Source of the DNA: Massilia sp. ST3
GTDB taxonomy: Bacteria; Pseudomonadota; Gammaproteobacteria; Burkholderiales; Burkholderiaceae_D
Assembly: GCF_018119405.1 (NCBI RefSeq)
Contig: NZ_JAGPWC010000025.1
Span: forward strand, 1-64,000
Direction of reading: 5' to 3'
Length of the DNA stretch: 64,000 nucleotides
Every line of letters begins with the position of its first letter. Positions within the stretch are counted from its first letter, which is position 1. A program made the position numbers and the translations under genes. Of the stretch, positions 25,762-35,189 are shown piece by piece. The notes under the pieces are model-generated. The model made no database searches, was not told the DNA's origin, and saw only the letters and a list, made by a program, of their open reading frames with translations.

Positions 25762-26778
25762 ATGAAACTTGCTCCCCGCACCAAAAAGATCGCTCTTGCT
25801 TCCCTGCTCGTCCTGTCCGCAGGCGCGACCTGGGCCTGGCTGGCCCACCGGGCCCCAGCGCCGGCCGGCGAACTTGTCTTGCACGGCAACGTCGATATCC
25901 GCCAGGTGTCGCTGGCCTTCGAAGGCAGCGGGCGCATCGCCGCGCTGCATGTGGACGAAGGCGACCGGGTGAAGGCGGGCGCGCTGCTCGGCACGCTCGA
26001 CACCCGCACCCTGGCCCTGCATGCGGAGCAGGCGGCGGCCCAGGCCGAGGTCCAGCGCCAGGCGCTGGCGCGCCTGCGCAATGGCCTACGCCCCCAGGAA
26101 ATCGCCCAGGCGCGCAGCCGCCTGAAGGCGGCGCAGGCCAACGCCCTGCGCGCCGGGCAGGATCTGGCGCGGCTGCAGGAGATTGCCGCCAGCACCGGGG
26201 GGCGCGGCGTCAGCGCCCAGGACCTGGACCGCGCGCGCAGCGCCGCCGAGGTCGCGGCCGCCCAGGCCGACGAACAGCGCCAGGCCCTCGGCCTGGCCGA
26301 ACTTGGCGCCCGCAAGGAAGACGTGGCGGCGGCCGAAGCCCAGCTCAAGGCCTCGGAGGCGCAACTGGCCCTCCTGCGGCACCAGGTCGCGCAGGGCGAA
26401 CTGCGGGCGCCGGTCGATGCGCTGGTGCGCTCGCGGCTGGCGGAGCCGGGCGACATGGCCGCGCCCCAGCGCCCGGTGTTCGCGCTGGCCCTGGCGCGCC
26501 CGAAATGGATACGCGTCTATGTCGGCGAGACCGACCTGGGCCGGGTCCGGCCGGGCATGGCGGCCAGGGTCCTGACCGACAGTCATCCCGGGCGGCCGGT
26601 CGCCGGCAAGGTCGGGTATATCTCCTCGGTGGCCGAATTCACCCCCAAGGCGGTCCAGACCGAAGAACTCCGGACCAGCCTGGTCTATGAGGTAAGGGTG
26701 ATGGTCGAGGACGAGCAGGAACTGCTGCGCCTGGGCCAGCCCGCCACGGTGCGCCTGGATGCGGGGACCCCGCGATGA
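25762..26778 (+). CDS. ybhG: HlyD-type periplasmic adaptor, YbhG-like
   Basis: A 338-residue membrane fusion protein with an N-terminal signal-anchor (about 9-27), a lipoyl-like half motif (LHGNVDIRQVSLAFEGSGRIAALHVDEGDRVKAGALLG), a long Ala/Gln/Arg-rich alpha-helical hairpin (about 85-215), and the matching half ELRAPVDALVRSRLAEPGDMAAPQRPVFALA. It should bridge the ABC permeases and the outer-membrane factor encoded two and more genes downstream. The ATG follows the palindromic operators. Its stop overlaps the next gene by four bases (ATGA), giving translational coupling. Confidence 0.9.
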   Translation: MKLAPRTKKIALASLLVLSAGATWAWLAHRAPAPAGELVLHGNVDIRQVSLAFEGSGRIAALHVDEGDRVKAGALLGTLDTRTLALHAEQAAAQAEVQRQALARLRNGLRPQEIAQARSRLKAAQANALRAGQDLARLQEIAASTGGRGVSAQDLDRARSAAEVAAAQADEQRQALGLAELGARKEDVAAAEAQLKASEAQLALLRHQVAQGELRAPVDALVRSRLAEPGDMAAPQRPVFALALARPKWIRVYVGETDLGRVRPGMAARVLTDSHPGRPVAGKVGYISSVAEFTPKAVQTEELRTSLVYEVRVMVEDEQELLRLGQPATVRLDAGTPR

Positions 26779-28553
26779 ACGCCGGCGCCATCGTCGTCGC
26801 CGAGGACCTGGGCAAGCGCTTCGCCGCGCCCGGCGGCGCCCTGCACGCGGTGCGCGCGGTATCGATGTCGGTACGGGCCGGCGCCCTGAGCGCGCTGGTC
26901 GGCCCCGACGGCGCGGGCAAGACCACCTTGCTGCGCATGATGAGCGGACTGCTCAAGCCCGACGCCGGGCGCCTCGAGGTGCTGGGCATCGACGCGGCCA
27001 AGGATCCCCAGGCCCTGCAGTCGCGCATCGGCTACATGCCGCAACGCTTCGGCCTGTACGAGGACCTGAGCGTCCAGGAGAACCTGGATTTGTATGCGGA
27101 CCTGCACGGCGTGCCGCGCCGGCTGCGCGCCGAGCGCTTCGGCAGGCTGCTGGACATGACCGGGCTGGCCGCGTTCACCGCGCGTCCCGCGGGCAAGCTT
27201 TCCGGGGGCATGAAGCAGAAGCTCGGCCTGGCCTGCACCCTGGTCCGCTCGCCGGAACTGCTGCTGCTCGACGAACCGAGCGTCGGCGTCGATCCGCTGT
27301 CGCGCCGCGACCTCTGGACCATCGTGCAGCAACTGGTCGAAGCTGAGCAGCTGAGCGTGATCGTCAGCACCGCCTACCTGGACGAAGCCGAGCGCTGCGC
27401 GCAGGTATTCGTGATGCACGAAGGGCGGCTGCTGGCCGCCGGGACGCCGGCCGCGCTGGCCGAGCGCGCACGCGGCCTGACCTGGACCGCCACGCCGGCC
27501 CCGGGCGTGGGGGTGCGCCGCCTGCAGGCGGCCCTGATCGACGCCGGCGAACTGGTGGTCGACGCCGTCCCCCAGGGCGGCGCCGTCCGGCTGATCCGGC
27601 AAGCGCAGGCGGACGGGCCGGCGCTGGACGCATTGCTCGGCCAGGCCGGCCGCGCGCCGCGCGCACATGAACTGGAAGACGCCTTCATGATGCTGCTGCG
27701 CCAGCAGCAGGACCAGCAAGGTGCGCCGCAAGCGCGCCCCGCGCTCCCGCCGGAGATGGCGCGGCGCGGCGCGGCGCACGCCTCCGGCGAAGGGCCGGTG
27801 ATCGCGGTGCGCGACCTGGTGCGCAGGTTCGGCGACTTCACCGCCGTGGCCAGCACCAGCTTCAAGGTGGCGCGCGGCGAGATCTTCGGCTTGCTCGGCC
27901 CGAACGGCGCCGGCAAGACCACCACCTTCCGCATGCTGTGCGGCCTGCTACCCGCGAGCAGCGGCCACCTGGAAGTCGCCGGCCTGGACCTGCGCCGGGC
28001 GCGCGCCCGGGCCCGCGCGCGGATCGGCTACGTGTCGCAGAAGTTCGCCTTGTACGGCAACCTGACGGTCGGCGAGAACCTGTCCTTCTTCGGCGGCGCC
28101 TATGGCTTGCGCGGCGCGGCGCTGCGCAAGCGCGTGGAGGCCCTGGTCGCCCAGTTCGGACTCGACCCGGCCGCGGCCAGCGGCGAGCTGCCCGGCGGTT
28201 TCAAGCAGCGCCTGGCCATGGCCGCCGCCCTGCTGCACGAGCCGGAAGTCCTGTTCCTCGACGAGCCCACCAGCGGCATCGACCCGCTCGCGCGGCGCAT
28301 GTTCTGGCGCACCATCACCGCCCTCGCCGAGGGCGGCGTCACGGTCGTCGTGACCACCCACTTCATGGAGGAGGCCGAGTACTGCGACCGCATCGCGATC
28401 CAGGACGCCGGCAAGGTGCTGGCCCTGGGCACGCCCGAACAGGTGCGTGCGCAAGCCGGCGCCGAAGCGCGGATGGACATGAATACCGCCTTCATCGCCA
28501 TCGTCGAGCAGGCGCGCGCCGGCGCACGCGCACGGCCCGGAGCCGGGGCATGA
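26775..28553 (+). CDS. ybhF: ABC exporter ATPase with two nucleotide-binding domains, YbhF-like
   Basis: A 592-residue fusion of two ABC ATPase domains. Domain 1: Walker A GPDGAGKT at 43-50, signature LSGGMKQKLGLA, Walker B ELLLLDEPS. Domain 2: Walker A GPNGAGKTTT at 375-384, signature variant LPGGFKQRLAMA, Walker B EVLFLDEPTSG. The H-loop histidine is intact in domain 2 (TTHFMEEAEYC) but is alanine in domain 1 (STAYLDEAERC, Ala200), so the sites are unequal. It energises YbhS and YbhR. Genes on both sides overlap it by four bases. Confidence 0.93.
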   Translation: MNAGAIVVAEDLGKRFAAPGGALHAVRAVSMSVRAGALSALVGPDGAGKTTLLRMMSGLLKPDAGRLEVLGIDAAKDPQALQSRIGYMPQRFGLYEDLSVQENLDLYADLHGVPRRLRAERFGRLLDMTGLAAFTARPAGKLSGGMKQKLGLACTLVRSPELLLLDEPSVGVDPLSRRDLWTIVQQLVEAEQLSVIVSTAYLDEAERCAQVFVMHEGRLLAAGTPAALAERARGLTWTATPAPGVGVRRLQAALIDAGELVVDAVPQGGAVRLIRQAQADGPALDALLGQAGRAPRAHELEDAFMMLLRQQQDQQGAPQARPALPPEMARRGAAHASGEGPVIAVRDLVRRFGDFTAVASTSFKVARGEIFGLLGPNGAGKTTTFRMLCGLLPASSGHLEVAGLDLRRARARARARIGYVSQKFALYGNLTVGENLSFFGGAYGLRGAALRKRVEALVAQFGLDPAAASGELPGGFKQRLAMAAALLHEPEVLFLDEPTSGIDPLARRMFWRTITALAEGGVTVVVTTHFMEEAEYCDRIAIQDAGKVLALGTPEQVRAQAGAEARMDMNTAFIAIVEQARAGARARPGAGA

Positions 28554-29680
28554 ACGGCGCGCGTTTCGGCAGCCGCTTCCTCGCGCTGCTGCGCAAGGAG
28601 ACCCGCCAGATGCTGCGCGACCGCAGCAACCTGGCCGTGGGCCTGCTGCTGCCGGTGGTCTTGATCCTGCTGTTCGGCTACGGCCTGTCCTTCGACGTCA
28701 GGGAGGCGCCGCTCGCCATCGTCATGGAAGACGCTTCGCCGGCGGCGCAGGACGTGGTCCAGGGCTTCCACGGGACGCCCTTCGTGGCGCCGGTCCGGGT
28801 GACGGGCATGCGCGAGGCCGAAGCCCGCCTGCGCGCCGGCGAGGTGGACGCCATCGTGCGCGTCCCCGCCGACTTCTCGCGGCAGATGGCTGCGGGCGCG
28901 GCGCGCATCCAGCTCGTGCTCAATGGCGTCGATTCCGGCACGGCGTCCACCATCGAAGGCTATGTCAACGGCGTGCTCGGCGTCTGGGCCCGGCAGCGCG
29001 CCGACCGCGCCGGCGCCGCCCATGCCGGCGCGGGCGGCGTCGAGGTGGTGCAGCGCATGTGGTTCAACGAAGCCGGCGACAGCAGCTGGTTCCTGGTGCC
29101 GGGCCTGATCGTGCTGGTGCTCACCCTGATCGGCGCCTTCCTGACCTCGCTCCTGATCGCCCGCGAGTGGGAACGCGGCACCCTGGAAGCGCTGTTCGTC
29201 ACACCGGTGCGCCCGCTGGAGCTGGTCCTCGCCAAGCTGGCCCCCTACCTGGTGGTCGGCGCCGTCGACCTGGCCTTCTGCCTGGTTGCGGCCCGCTTCC
29301 TGTTCGAGGTGCCAATCCGCGGCTCGCTGCTGCTGGTCGTCGCCGCCTCGATGCTCTACCTGGCCGTGTCGTTGCTGCTGGGCCTGTTCATTTCCGGCGC
29401 GACCCGCAACCAGTTCCAGGCCAGCCAGCTGGCCCTGCTGGTCAGCTTCATGCCTGCGCTGATGCTCTCGGGTTTCGTGTTCGACCTGCGCAACGTGCCG
29501 GCCGCCGTGCGGCTCATCAGCCAGGCGCTGCCGGCCACCCATTTCATGGACCTGGTCAAGACCCTCTTCCTGGCGGGGAACCACTGGCCGACCATCTGGC
29601 GCGGCCTTGCCATCCTTGCCCTCTATGCCCTCGTGCTGGCCGCCGCCACGCGGCGCCAGCTGCGCAAGTCACTGGATTGA
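28550..29680 (+). CDS. ybhS: ABC-2 type permease, YbhS-like
   Basis: A 376-residue ABC-2 permease with one N-terminal transmembrane helix (about 26-45), a large periplasmic domain (about 46-180) and five C-terminal helices starting near [50 protein letters not shown]. The latter segment is the family signature. It pairs with the next permease to form the membrane part of the exporter. Drug or phospholipid-like substrates are known for relatives; here the substrate is unknown. It overlaps ybhF by four bases. Confidence 0.92.
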   Translation: MNGARFGSRFLALLRKETRQMLRDRSNLAVGLLLPVVLILLFGYGLSFDVREAPLAIVMEDASPAAQDVVQGFHGTPFVAPVRVTGMREAEARLRAGEVDAIVRVPADFSRQMAAGAARIQLVLNGVDSGTASTIEGYVNGVLGVWARQRADRAGAAHAGAGGVEVVQRMWFNEAGDSSWFLVPGLIVLVLTLIGAFLTSLLIAREWERGTLEALFVTPVRPLELVLAKLAPYLVVGAVDLAFCLVAARFLFEVPIRGSLLLVVAASMLYLAVSLLLGLFISGATRNQFQASQLALLVSFMPALMLSGFVFDLRNVPAAVRLISQALPATHFMDLVKTLFLAGNHWPTIWRGLAILALYALVLAAATRRQLRKSLD

Positions 29681-29684
29681 CACG

Positions 29685-30809
29685 ATGTCCGCCTTTTTCT
29701 CCCGGCTGTTCGCCACGCTTGCCCCGGTATTCGCGCTAGTGCGCAAGGAGATCCTGGTGCTCCTGAAGGAGCCCAGCAGCCGCGCGCTCCTGGTCGCGCC
29801 GGCCCTGGTCCAGGCACTGCTGTTCGGCTATGCGGCCACCTTCGACCTCAAGCACGTTCCCTATGCGGTGCTCGACCAGAGCCGCAGCGGCGCCTCGCAG
29901 GCGCTGCTGGCGCGCCTGGACGGCACCGGCGTGTTCGAACGGGTCGCCACCCTGGAATCGCCGCGCCAGATCGCCGGCGTCATCGACGCCGGCCAGGCCA
30001 TCGTCTTCCTCGGCTTCCCGGACGACTTCGAGACGCGCCTGGCGGCCGGCGAGCGGGCGCCGCTCCAGCTCATCCTCGACGGCCGCAACTCCTCGACCGC
30101 GTCCATGGCGGCGGCCTACGTGAACGCGGTCGTCGCGGCCTACAACGGGCCGCCCGGCGCCCGGGGCAGCGTGAGCATCGAGCGGCGCGCCTGGTTCAAT
30201 CCCAATCTCGAATCGCGCTGGAACCTGATGCCGGGCCTGATCGCGGCCTTGAGCATGCTGCAGACCCTGCTGCTCGCGGCGCTGTCGGTGGCCAGGGAAC
30301 GCGAGCAAGGCACCTTCGACCAGCTGCTGGTGACACCCTTCACGCCGCTGCAGATCCTGGTCGGCAAGGCCCTGCCGCCGATCGGCATCGGACTGCTGCA
30401 GTCGACCGTCATCTTCCTGATCATCCGTTTCTGGTTCGGCATCCCGATGAACGGTTCGGTGGGGCTGCTCTACCTCGGCCTGCTTGTCTTCACCATCGCG
30501 GCGGTCGGCGTGGGCCTGTCGATTTCCGCGCTGTCGCTTTCCATGCAGCAGGCCATGCTGTATGCCTTCCTCCTGATCATGCCGATGATGCTGCTCTCGG
30601 GCCTGCTAACGCCGGTGCGCAACATGCCGCAGTTGCTGCAGCTCGCCACTTATGCCAACCCGCTACGCTTCGGCATCGGCATCGTGCGCCGCGTCTACCT
30701 GGAGGGCGCCGTGCTGGCCGACGTCGCCCTCGATTTCGTTCCCCTGCTGGTGCTGGCGGCCATTACCCTGCCTCTCGCGGCCTGGCTGTTCCGGCACCGC
30801 CTTTCCTGA
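29685..30809 (+). CDS. ybhR: ABC-2 type permease, YbhR-like
   Basis: A 374-residue second ABC-2 permease with the same layout as YbhS: an N-terminal helix, a periplasmic domain (for example YAVLDQSRSGASQALLARLDG) and a C-terminal helix bundle with NLMPGLIAALSMLQTLLLAALSVAREREQGTFDQLLVTP. The ATG at 29685 lies four bases after the ybhS stop and starts a hydrophobic N terminus typical of the family; a longer upstream reading is not convincing. It completes the heterodimeric transporter. Confidence 0.92.
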   Translation: MSAFFSRLFATLAPVFALVRKEILVLLKEPSSRALLVAPALVQALLFGYAATFDLKHVPYAVLDQSRSGASQALLARLDGTGVFERVATLESPRQIAGVIDAGQAIVFLGFPDDFETRLAAGERAPLQLILDGRNSSTASMAAAYVNAVVAAYNGPPGARGSVSIERRAWFNPNLESRWNLMPGLIAALSMLQTLLLAALSVAREREQGTFDQLLVTPFTPLQILVGKALPPIGIGLLQSTVIFLIIRFWFGIPMNGSVGLLYLGLLVFTIAAVGVGLSISALSLSMQQAMLYAFLLIMPMMLLSGLLTPVRNMPQLLQLATYANPLRFGIGIVRRVYLEGAVLADVALDFVPLLVLAAITLPLAAWLFRHRLS

Positions 30810-30823
30810 TTGACGAGTCGACC

Positions 30824-32338
30824 ATGCGTACTTTCACTCTCCTTTTTTCCTCCTCCCTTCCAGGCTCCCGGCGGGCGGCGTCACTGGCTTGCGGCCTGCT
30901 GCTGGCGGGGTGCGTGGCGGGCCCCGACTTCGTCAAGCCCAGCCCAGCCGCCCCCGAGGACTGGAGCAGCTGGCGCAGCGCGGACCCGATGCTGCGCATC
31001 CCCGCCGGTACGGAGCAGTCCTTGCCGGCGAAGTGGTGGCAGGCCTTCGGCGACCCGATGCTCGACAGCCTGCAGCAGCGGGCGCAGGAAGCCAGCCCGG
31101 ATTTGCGCAGCGCCGCGTTGCGTTTCGCGCAGGCCCGGGTGCAACGCGCGGCGGCGCCGGCGCAGGGTGCTCCGCAGCTCGGCGCCAGCGGCGGCGTGCA
31201 GCGCCAGCGCCAGAGCGAATACGGCGCCGGGACGCGCCTGAGCGACGTCATCGCCGCCGACCGCGACACCGTGGCGGGCGCGCTGAGCCAGCCCTTCACG
31301 CTCTACCAGGCCGGCTTCGACGCCTCATGGGAGCCGGACCTGTGGGGCAGGGTCAAGCGCTCCGTGGAAGCGGCCGACGCCGGCGTCGCGCAGCAGGCCG
31401 CGCTGTTCGACCTTGCCCGCTTGAGCCTTGCCAGCGACCTGGCGCGCCACTACCTCGAACTGCGCGGCACGCGGCGCCAGATCCGGCTGGCACACGAGGA
31501 CGTCGACGCGCTCGGCGAGCGCCTGCGGCTCCTGGAAGCCCGGGTTCGCAGCGGCGCCAGCGACCACCTCGACCTGGAACGCCAGCGCGCCGAACTGGCC
31601 GCGGCCAGGGTGCGCCTGCCGGGCCTGCTGGCCGAGGAAGGCGCCAGCATCAACCAGATCGCCCTCCTGCTGGGCGAGCGTCCCGGCGCCCTGGACGGCA
31701 TGCTGGCCTCGGACCAGGCGGGCGGCGCCCTGCCCGCCCTGCCGGACCTGCAGCTGGGGCTGCCGTCGGAAGTCGCCCTGCGCCGCCCGGACATCCGCGC
31801 CGCCGAAGCGCGCCTGCATCGCGCCGTGGCCAGAGTGGGTGTCGCGCAGGCCGATCTTTACCCGAGCGTGCGCCTGGGCGCGCATTTCGGCGCCGAGTCC
31901 TACCTGGACGAGCGTTTCGGCGGATGGGGCAGCCGCACCTGGTCCATCGGACCGAGCCTGGACCTGCCCCTGTTCGACGGCGGGCGCCGCCGCAGCACGG
32001 TGCGATTGCGCGAGCTGGAACAGCAGGAAGCGGCCGTGGACTACCAGCGCGTCGTGCTCAAGGCCTGGCAGGAGATCGACGATGCCCTGAGCGCCTACGC
32101 GGCCGAGCAGCGGCAGGCGGACGACCTGCAGGCGCGCGTGCGCAGCAGCGGCGAGGCCTACCGCCTGACGCAGGCGCGCTACCAGGGCGGCGCCGTGGAC
32201 TTCGTCGCCGTGCTCGACAGCCAGCGCAGCCACCTGCAGGCGCGCCGCGAGCTGGCTGCCTCCGAAACGCGCCTGGCCGTGCGCTATGTGGCGCTCAACA
32301 AGGCGATCGGCAATACTGGAGGCCGCCAGCCGCGATGA
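30824..32338 (+). CDS. NodT family outer-membrane efflux lipoprotein
   Basis: A 504-residue outer-membrane factor of the NodT/OprM type (two OEP repeats). The signal peptide ends LLLAGC, so Cys30 should be lipidated. The mature part starts VAGPDFVKPSPAAPEDWSSW and continues with WWQAFGDPMLDSLQQRAQEASPDLRSA, typical of the family, ending KAIGNTGG. It follows ybhR by 14 bases in the same operon. That gives this exporter a dedicated exit duct, which the E. coli ybhGFSR operon lacks. Confidence 0.92.
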   Translation: MRTFTLLFSSSLPGSRRAASLACGLLLAGCVAGPDFVKPSPAAPEDWSSWRSADPMLRIPAGTEQSLPAKWWQAFGDPMLDSLQQRAQEASPDLRSAALRFAQARVQRAAAPAQGAPQLGASGGVQRQRQSEYGAGTRLSDVIAADRDTVAGALSQPFTLYQAGFDASWEPDLWGRVKRSVEAADAGVAQQAALFDLARLSLASDLARHYLELRGTRRQIRLAHEDVDALGERLRLLEARVRSGASDHLDLERQRAELAAARVRLPGLLAEEGASINQIALLLGERPGALDGMLASDQAGGALPALPDLQLGLPSEVALRRPDIRAAEARLHRAVARVGVAQADLYPSVRLGAHFGAESYLDERFGGWGSRTWSIGPSLDLPLFDGGRRRSTVRLRELEQQEAAVDYQRVVLKAWQEIDDALSAYAAEQRQADDLQARVRSSGEAYRLTQARYQGGAVDFVAVLDSQRSHLQARRELAASETRLAVRYVALNKAIGNTGGRQPR

Positions 32339-32426
32339 GCTTGCGGCCTGGTGGTTCGGTTCCGGAATGTGTTTTCCGAGTGCATCTGTTACGCTCGTAA
32401 TATTGCCTTTCATCACGAGAAAACAC

Positions 32427-34022
32427 ATGCCGAGCATACAAAAACAGACGATCCTGCTGGCGCTCGCGGCGACGTCTCCCTTCAGCGCCTGGGCCATCGA
32501 GGCGCCCATCCGCAGCGTGACCCTGTATCCGGGCAGCGCCACCGTCGAACGCGTGGTCGAGGTGGCGCCGGGCGCGACCCAGGTCGAGATCACCGGCCTG
32601 CTGGCGAACTTCAGTACCGACTCCGTGCGCCTGCAGGCGGATCCCGGCATCCAGGTCGGCCAGGTGGTCACGCGCGACCTGCCCCGCGCCGACAGCCCCA
32701 GCCCGCGCGCGGCGGAATTGGAAAGCAAGGTGCAGGCGCTGCAGGACCAGATCGCGCTGATCGACGCCGATTCCAGATCGGCCCAGCTGGTCCAGGGCTA
32801 CCTGGAACGCCTGGGCGGCGGCGAAGCGGGCGCGGGGCGGGCGGCTGGCGATCCGAAAACGCTGCTCGGTACCCTGGACGCGATCCGCAAGGGCGGCGCC
32901 GACGCGCTCGAACGTGTGCACAACAACGAAGTGAAGAAGCGCGCCCTGGCCAGGCAGCTCGAGGTCGTCAGGCGCGACCTCGCCAAGCTCCAGGCCAATA
33001 CGCGCGACAGCCGCGTCATGACCATCGCCGTCGCGGCCAAACAGGCGGGCAAGCTGGTGCTGAGCTACCAGGTCAACCGCGCCGGCTGGAAGCCGGCCTA
33101 CCGCGCATCGCTCGACTCGCATGCCTCGACCATCGAACTGGAGCGCCTGGCCACGATCTCGCAAAAGACGGGCGAGGACTGGAGCCGGGTCAAGCTGCGC
33201 CTGTCGACCGGCCAGCCCAGCCTGTCGGCCCAGGCGCCGGATCCATCATCCTGGCTGCTGAGCTATCGACCACCCCAGGTAGTCGCCGAGATGTCCTACG
33301 CGCCCGCCCCTCCGCCGGCGCCGGCGCCGATGGCGGTGGCCGTGTCGGGTTCGCGGATCGCGGCGGACAATTACGTGGCGCCGGTGCTGGAGACGCAGGG
33401 GAATTTCAGCACCGAATTCGAGGTGCCGGCCAGGGTCGACCTGGCCGCGGACGGCCGCGAGATCTCGGTGGGACTGGGTGCGCAAAGCCTGCCCGTGAAG
33501 CAGCGCGTGCGCATCGCGCCGCGCAGCAGCGACGAGGTCGCGGTGCTGACCGCGGATGCGGCGCGCCCCGAAGGCGTGTGGCTGCCCGGCCAGGTGCAGC
33601 TGCGCCGCGACGGCTCTTATGTCGGCGCCCTGCACTGGGACCCGCAGGACAGCGAACGCCTGAGCCTCGCCTTCGGCCGCGATCCCCTGATGCGCGTCGC
33701 CATCGAGCACCGCGACGAGATGTCGGGCCAGACCGGCTTCTTCAAGCGCGACAACGAGAAACGCATCGCCGATACCTATGTGGTGACCAGCTCGCACCGC
33801 CAGCCGGTCGACATCCTGCTGCTGGAGCCGACGCCGGTCAGCCAGTCGGACAAGGTGCACGTCAAGATCTCGCTCGACCCCGAACCGAACGTCAGGGACT
33901 GGCAGCAGCGGCGCGGCCTGGTGGGCTGGGAGCGCAGCCTGAAGCCGAACGAGACGGCCCGCTTCAAGGTCGATTACGCGATCGGCTATCCGAAGGAAGG
34001 CAGCGTGCAGGGCCTGCCCTAA
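32427..34022 (+). CDS. DUF4139 (MuiA-like) exported protein
   Basis: A 531-residue exported protein of the DUF4140/DUF4139 family, sometimes called mucoidy inhibitor A. A signal peptide (cleavage near AWA-IEAP) precedes the DUF4140 domain (about 25-120, IRSVTLYPGSATVERVVEVAPG), a coiled-coil-like region (about 85-190), and DUF4139 (about 205-530). A Pro/Ala-rich linker APAPPPAPAPM falls near residue 295. Function is not established. It starts 88 bases after the NodT gene, in its own transcription unit or as a tail of the exporter operon. Confidence 0.85.
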   Translation: MPSIQKQTILLALAATSPFSAWAIEAPIRSVTLYPGSATVERVVEVAPGATQVEITGLLANFSTDSVRLQADPGIQVGQVVTRDLPRADSPSPRAAELESKVQALQDQIALIDADSRSAQLVQGYLERLGGGEAGAGRAAGDPKTLLGTLDAIRKGGADALERVHNNEVKKRALARQLEVVRRDLAKLQANTRDSRVMTIAVAAKQAGKLVLSYQVNRAGWKPAYRASLDSHASTIELERLATISQKTGEDWSRVKLRLSTGQPSLSAQAPDPSSWLLSYRPPQVVAEMSYAPAPPPAPAPMAVAVSGSRIAADNYVAPVLETQGNFSTEFEVPARVDLAADGREISVGLGAQSLPVKQRVRIAPRSSDEVAVLTADAARPEGVWLPGQVQLRRDGSYVGALHWDPQDSERLSLAFGRDPLMRVAIEHRDEMSGQTGFFKRDNEKRIADTYVVTSSHRQPVDILLLEPTPVSQSDKVHVKISLDPEPNVRDWQQRRGLVGWERSLKPNETARFKVDYAIGYPKEGSVQGLP

Positions 34023-34031
34023 GCAGGAAGG

Positions 34032-34487
34032 TCAGGAGGCCGGGCGCCGGCTGTAGGCCAGGAACACCTCGTCGCGCACCCAGCCGAGCGAGGCGTACAG
34101 GGCTTGCGCGGCGTGGTTGGTCCTGGCCGTGGTCAGGTCCATGCGCGCCTTGCCGTCCTGGCGCGCCAGCGCCTCGGCGGCCAGCAGCAGCGCCCGCCCC
34201 GCCCCGCCCTTGCGCGCGGCGGGATCGACGAACAGGTCGTAGAGCACATAGATGGGCGCCGCTTCCACCGAGCAGAAGCTCGGATAGAGCTGGCAGAAGC
34301 CGACGATCTCGCCGGCTTCGTCGAGCGCGGCCAGCAGCTTCGACTCTCCTTTGTGAAAGCGCTCGCCGATGAAGCGCCGGGCCAGCTCCGCGTCCGGCGC
34401 CTGCTCGTAGAACTGGCGGTACAGGTCGAACAGCTGCGCGATGCGGGGAAGATCGTGGTGCGATGCGAGGCGGGTGGAGATGGACAT
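34032..34487 (-). CDS. GNAT family N-acetyltransferase
   Basis: A 151-residue GNAT acetyltransferase. Motif A, which binds acetyl-CoA, reads YVLYDLFVDPAARKGGAGRALLLAAEALARQDG, and motif B MDLTTARTNHAAQALYASLGWVRDEVFLAYSRRP. The start at 34487 is chosen for its AGGAT ribosome-like site; a frame continues 14 codons further up. Substrate is unknown. It converges on the DUF4139 gene with nine bases between stops. Confidence 0.88.
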   Translation of the reverse strand: MSISTRLASHHDLPRIAQLFDLYRQFYEQAPDAELARRFIGERFHKGESKLLAALDEAGEIVGFCQLYPSFCSVEAAPIYVLYDLFVDPAARKGGAGRALLLAAEALARQDGKARMDLTTARTNHAAQALYASLGWVRDEVFLAYSRRPAS

Positions 34488-34578
34488 GTCTGGATCCTGG
34501 CCGAAAGCGCGCGATCTTGGCATGCGCACGGCGTCAATGCAATGCCAGGCGCATGAACATGTCCACTCCTTCTGCTGC

Positions 34579-35160
34579 TTAGTCTTTCTTGCGGCGGCGC
34601 GCGACCGCCAGGCTGCCCATGCACAGCATCGGCAGCAGCAGCGCCACGGTCGACGGCTCCGGCACCTCGGCCACGATGGCGAAGCTGTCGCCCGCGCGCA
34701 GGCCGGTGGTATCCAGCACCCAATCGGCCTGGCCCTGCAGGCCGAGCGGATTCCCGAAGTGGAACTCGGCCGGTTCGGCCTGGACGAAGCGGATGGCCGC
34801 CTTGCCGCTGTCGTGGGTGACGCTGCCCAGCACGCCGAAGGCCGGCGTCACGCTGCCGGCGCCGGCGAAGCCAATGCCTTGCAGGCTGAAGCTGAAGTGC
34901 GGGAAAGGCAGGCCGCGCAGGTTCAGCACCATGGCGCTCAGGTGCAGGGGACCGAGCAGGTCTTCCTCTTCCAGCACGAAGTTCAGCGTGGTGCCGGTGA
35001 AGTTCTTCAGGTCGAGGTTGAAGGACACCAGGCCAGCCGCGCTGTAGTCGGTGACGGCGTTTTCCGGCGAGCCGGAGCTCGACAGCAGGACCGCGCCCTG
35101 GGCGCCGCCGGACAGCATCAGGGCCGCGAAGGCGGCGGCGATCATTTTAAGAAAATGCAT
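34579..35160 (-). CDS. PEP-CTERM sorting-domain protein downstream of phoX
   Basis: A 193-residue exported protein with a signal peptide (cleavage near AQG-AVLL) and a C-terminal sorting signal VPEPSTVALLLPMLCMGSLAVARRRKKD read as Pro-Glu-Pro, helix, basic tail. The body is beta-rich, without cysteines in the mature exported domain. It begins 29 bases after the phoX stop and is probably co-transcribed with it. Its partner function is unknown; being surface-sorted next to a phosphatase suggests an envelope or matrix role. Confidence 0.83.
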   Translation of the reverse strand: MHFLKMIAAAFAALMLSGGAQGAVLLSSSGSPENAVTDYSAAGLVSFNLDLKNFTGTTLNFVLEEEDLLGPLHLSAMVLNLRGLPFPHFSFSLQGIGFAGAGSVTPAFGVLGSVTHDSGKAAIRFVQAEPAEFHFGNPLGLQGQADWVLDTTGLRAGDSFAIVAEVPEPSTVALLLPMLCMGSLAVARRRKKD

Positions 35161-35189
35161 GTGAATTCCCCTGTGATGGTGGATGGCGC

